In this document: positions 60,733 through 64,000 of the stretch, in pieces
Position numbering within the stretch: the first letter of the stretch is position 1
Layout: every line of letters starts with the position of its first letter
Assembly: GCF_052116145.1 (NCBI RefSeq)
Contig: NZ_JBQKLQ010000006.1
Span: 62,001 to 126,000 of the forward strand
Reading direction: 5' to 3'
DNA: 64,000 nucleotides
Origin: Fundicoccus sp052116145
GTDB taxonomy: Bacteria > Bacillota > Bacilli > Lactobacillales > Aerococcaceae
Notes under the pieces: generated by a model
The model's database searches: none
Told to the model about the DNA's origin: nothing
The model's input: the letters and a program-made list of their open reading frames with translations, nothing else
Made by a program: the position numbers and the translations under genes

Positions 60733-63700
60733 TTAGTCTTTGTCCGTTTCGCGTTTGCGGCCCATACCGATCAGGGCACCTCCGCTGATTGCGACGAGGG
60801 CTGCTGCTCCGATAAGGGGCAAGTTAGAGTCTTCACCTGTGTTTGGCAAGATTTGGGCTTTCAATACGGTTGCATCTTCAGCCAGTGGGTCTTGTGGCGC
60901 TGGTGTCTCTTCGGCCACTGCCAGACCAACTTCTACGATCTGAGCGATCGCCTCGCGAGTCACCTCTGTTGAGATGATTTCACGGCTGACTTCTTGGCCA
61001 TTCTCATAGCGGACCAAGTAAGTGATGCTTCTTTCACCTTTGACACCTTCTTGAACCACTTGGCGTTCGCCCAGGGCAATATTACTCGCGTCTCTTTCGA
61101 TGGTCTCGAAGTCAATGTCTTCAATGACGGTGACGGTATCGCTTGCCTTTAGTCGAATTATCGTAGCCGTCAGCGGGTCAAGTATCAAGGAGCCATCGGC
61201 TAGAGTGACGCCGGTTGGATTAGCAATCGCGTCAGTGCCGGCCACTAGGCCATCGACAATAATTTCTCCATTGGCAATATAGGCAAATTCATCAGTCAGC
61301 GTCAGGCTGCGTAGATTTTCATCCGCGTTGATAAAGACTACGTAAATATCGCCGTTTGAATCAATCGCTTGGTAACCAATCACTAAGTCCTCTTCACCAA
61401 TTTCTGGTGACGTAATCAAGCTAACATTTGCTGCCACATCTTCAGCAGTTCCTTGGCGGAAAGCATCGGTGTAGCGACGCAATTGGATTAAGCCAGTCGT
61501 GTAGCTTTGCGTAATCCCTTGAATTGGGTACAGTTCTGAGTTCGTTGCTTGTTCCCAGTTAAACATATTGACTGCATCCGACGAGTCGTATGAATCATGA
61601 ACGAAATATGGATACTCAAAGGGCTTGCCATCCGCATCGGTCATGTAGGTCGATTTATATGGTTCTGAGCCATCCGCAACAGTCGTGATATAGTCCTCGT
61701 GTCTGTATTGCTTGGTGCGACCGTATTCTTGACCTGAGTGAATGAACGGCGTGCCTTGTGACGTTAAAACCATCAAGTTTCCGATTCGGATTCTTTGGTG
61801 AATTTCACCGCTGTGGTCTTTAGGATCTTTCTTGATTGACTGAGCAATGACGTCATGTAAGGTTAAGTTGTCATGTGCAGCAATATACTGAACCACATCC
61901 CCCGGGGCATCAGCCGTAAAGTTCGATGGATTCCCCATTATATTCTGGAATATTAATTGAATATTCCTTGCGCCACCTGTTAAAAAGCGCGGCTCTCCTT
62001 CGCTACCGAAACCTGATTTCAGTTCATTACGGACTTCATCAGAGAAGACGCCAACTGAGTCTGTATCGATCATCCATAGTTGGTCAGCAGCTTGAACGTC
62101 TTGATCGGTTTCGTCCCCTTCAAAGGTAATCCAACCTTCACCGATCATCAACATGTTTGGATTCAAAGCTGCGGCTGAATCAAAAGCTTCTTGGATTGCT
62201 TCCGCATCATGGTCACCCATCATATCGAAACGGAAACCATCGACTTTAAATTCGTCCACCCAATATTTAATTGAATCGACCATAACACGGCGTGCCATAT
62301 GGTGAGTCGTACCTAAACGTCCTCCACCAAAACTTTCGCGCGGTGTACCATCTGCATCCATAAAGTGGTAATAGTTAGGCTCTAAATCTTCGAATAAGTG
62401 TGTTTGTGCCGTATGATTGTAGACAACGTCAAGAATCACACCCATATCGCGTTTATGAATTTCGTTAATTAATGATTTAAATTCTTCAATTCGTTTGGCT
62501 GGGTCTTCAGGATTTTCTGAATACATCCCGGTTAACGAGAAGTAACTTTGCGGGTCATAACCCCAGTTATAGTTTTGATCCGTTGAGGCATAATCTAAAC
62601 TACGCTCACCGTTAGCAAAATCATTGGCAAAATAATAACTCATTACAGGTAGTAGCTGAATATGAGTCACGCCTAATGATTCAATATAGTCGAGTTTATC
62701 AATAAAAGCTGCGAACGTTCCAAATTGAGCAGTTAATTCACCTTCAATCGAAGGATCTGACGTAAAGTCTCGCACGTGGACCTCATAAATAATCGCATCT
62801 TCACGTTTTTCATAACCCGGAATATCTGCATAGTCTAACTCGGGACCAATGGTTGATGGGTTGATAATGGCTGCTTTAGCAATATTATGTTCTGCTGTTA
62901 GATTGTCCCAAGCGGCTAAGGATTTGGCGTAAGGATCTAGCGCTAAGACTGTTTCGTCGCCACGCACGATTTCTAAATGGTAGTAGTAACCAGTTAGATC
63001 AGTTAAATCTGTTGTTTCTTCATTTAACTCAAGACGCCAAACGCCACGATCTTCTTTCGTCATCGCCAGGCTGTTGACCGTTCTATTTTGATCAGTTTTG
63101 TCGTATAGGACGATATTGACTTGGTCTGCACTTGGTGACCAGAAGGCCATTTCGGCTGTTCCATCTTCGTTTAAGGCCATGCCGAGTTCGCCGTCATAAG
63201 CGTACAATTCGTCCTTGATACGCCAACCGAGTTGTAAAGCTAAGCTTTGGTCGCCGTGTTGGACAGTATAAGGAGCTTCTAGGTAATCGAAAGCTCCGGT
63301 TAATTGGATTTTACCTGTTTCAGCATCAATCACTACCCCCGTTACTTCAACTTGCTTGCCGGCAGCATCGACGATTGTCACTTCTTCTAAAATCGCTGTT
63401 TCGCTCAGAGACTCAACCGAACTATAATTCAGTTCGATTTGTGAATCCGAGATGATTTCCGCTGTTTCTAAGCGGTCCACTCGGGCGTAATATGGATTCG
63501 TATAGACAGTTTGGTCTAAGTCTTTAATAAACACTTGGCTGTGTGTCTCGCGGTCGTTAAATGTCATGTCGTTTGATTGCTCTCCTGTGTCGCGGTTGAC
63601 GATTAAGAAATTGATGTTGCTAGCAGCTTCAGTGAGTGATACATCAACGTAACGGCCAAAAGCACCTTCGTTGATAAACTCATGAGCACCGGTCGGCCAT

Positions 63701-64000
63701 TCGGTTGTTGGTTCGGCTACATCGCCCCAAGCCCACAAGCCCCATCCGTCATAATTGCCATCTTCGCGGTAATAATTGATTCTAAGTAGTCCCTCGTCTT
63801 CTAATGCTTCATATAAACTAATGCTAAATTCTTCGTCTGCCGTATTAATATACGCTTGATTCATCGTTGGTGATAGTAAATCAATCGATAAGTCAGGTGA
63901 TATATTAGCACCTGTTCGTGAATTAATCAAGAACTGGATTATTTGCGCATTATCTTTTAATTCAATGTCTAAATAGTGACCATAAGCGGTCGCGGTTGCT
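60733..64000 (-). CDS. Type I pullulanase, LPXTG surface protein (N-terminus beyond right edge)
   Basis: At least 1088 residues; the frame stays open at 64000. The visible part begins in one CBM41 starch-binding domain (YGHYLDIELKDNAQII), then has a second (GLWAWGDVAEPTTEWP), CBM48-like regions, and the GH13 barrel. YNWGYDPQ is the pullulanase motif. The nucleophile Asp is in GFRFDMMGDHD, the acid/base Glu in LMIGEGW, and AAHDNLTLHD follows. The C-terminus has LPNTG, a hydrophobic helix and RKRETDKD for sortase anchoring. It debranches alpha-1,6 links in glycogen or starch at the cell surface. Confidence 0.95.
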   Translation of the reverse strand, partial: ATATAYGHYLDIELKDNAQIIQFLINSRTGANISPDLSIDLLSPTMNQAYINTADEEFSISLYEALEDEGLLRINYYREDGNYDGWGLWAWGDVAEPTTEWPTGAHEFINEGAFGRYVDVSLTEAASNINFLIVNRDTGEQSNDMTFNDRETHSQVFIKDLDQTVYTNPYYARVDRLETAEIISDSQIELNYSSVESLSETAILEEVTIVDAAGKQVEVTGVVIDAETGKIQLTGAFDYLEAPYTVQHGDQSLALQLGWRIKDELYAYDGELGMALNEDGTAEMAFWSPSADQVNIVLYDKTDQNRTVNSLAMTKEDRGVWRLELNEETTDLTDLTGYYYHLEIVRGDETVLALDPYAKSLAAWDNLTAEHNIAKAAIINPSTIGPELDYADIPGYEKREDAIIYEVHVRDFTSDPSIEGELTAQFGTFAAFIDKLDYIESLGVTHIQLLPVMSYYFANDFANGERSLDYASTDQNYNWGYDPQSYFSLTGMYSENPEDPAKRIEEFKSLINEIHKRDMGVILDVVYNHTAQTHLFEDLEPNYYHFMDADGTPRESFGGGRLGTTHHMARRVMVDSIKYWVDEFKVDGFRFDMMGDHDAEAIQEAFDSAAALNPNMLMIGEGWITFEGDETDQDVQAADQLWMIDTDSVGVFSDEVRNELKSGFGSEGEPRFLTGGARNIQLIFQNIMGNPSNFTADAPGDVVQYIAAHDNLTLHDVIAQSIKKDPKDHSGEIHQRIRIGNLMVLTSQGTPFIHSGQEYGRTKQYRHEDYITTVADGSEPYKSTYMTDADGKPFEYPYFVHDSYDSSDAVNMFNWEQATNSELYPIQGITQSYTTGLIQLRRYTDAFRQGTAEDVAANVSLITSPEIGEEDLVIGYQAIDSNGDIYVVFINADENLRSLTLTDEFAYIANGEIIVDGLVAGTDAIANPTGVTLADGSLILDPLTATIIRLKASDTVTVIEDIDFETIERDASNIALGERQVVQEGVKGERSITYLVRYENGQEVSREIISTEVTREAIAQIVEVGLAVAEETPAPQDPLAEDATVLKAQILPNTGEDSNLPLIGAAALVAISGGALIGMGRKRETDKD

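Overview
The window is low-GC Gram-positive DNA: AAGGAGG-type ribosome sites, SufU-type Fe-S assembly, AgrC/AgrA-like LytTR two-component pairs, an LPXTG surface pullulanase, and DUF5960/YolD genes beside a Y-family polymerase. Gene content suggests Lactobacillales, possibly an Aerococcaceae-like genus. That placement is inference; no rRNA or marker gene is present.

Layout. 1-5.7 kb is a decayed accessory zone: the start of a GIY-YIG/DUF2075 protein, a DNA alkylation repair protein, a GNAT enzyme, an EcsC-like pseudogene, a DUF6512 pseudogene, a secreted two-repeat protein, an IS21 remnant and a 47-bp direct repeat. 5.76-11.5 kb is leuABCD, led by a YrdC-domain gene and preceded by a promoter, a leucine-rich leader peptide and an attenuator. 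12-20.3 kb holds a YlmA-type ATPase, ilvDBNC, a SufT-like factor divergent from ilvD, and ilvA-ridA. 20.6-29.5 kb is a siderophore ABC transporter of YclNOPQ type running directly into sufCDSUB. LeuCD and IlvD are Fe-S enzymes, so iron import, cluster assembly and cluster-using enzymes sit together.

29.7-38 kb holds a NERD protein, two near-identical cupin genes with matching promoters, gene fragments (PH-like, S66 peptidase, IS30), a secreted protein, an AgrC/AgrA-like pair and a PepSY-type secreted protein. 38.4-40.6 kb is a LexA-controlled UmuC-like polymerase operon.

40.7-53.9 kb is the most distinctive locus. Three family-3 glycoside hydrolases (one membrane-anchored with permuted domain order, one secreted with an 18-bp repeat tract, one without a signal peptide) are followed on the same strand by GtrA, a GT2 glycosyltransferase and UDP-galactopyranose mutase. 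A divergent LytTR regulator/kinase pair lies upstream, and the intergenic region carries a two-repeat site (9-bp repeats, 12-bp spacer) of LytTR type. I read this as a candidate regulated glycan remodelling system.

54-64 kb holds DegV, a MetE-like methyltransferase, an amino-acid ABC transporter under a T-box leader whose best specifier candidate is AUG (methionine), an MGMT-like protein and a sortase-anchored type I pullulanase running off the right edge.
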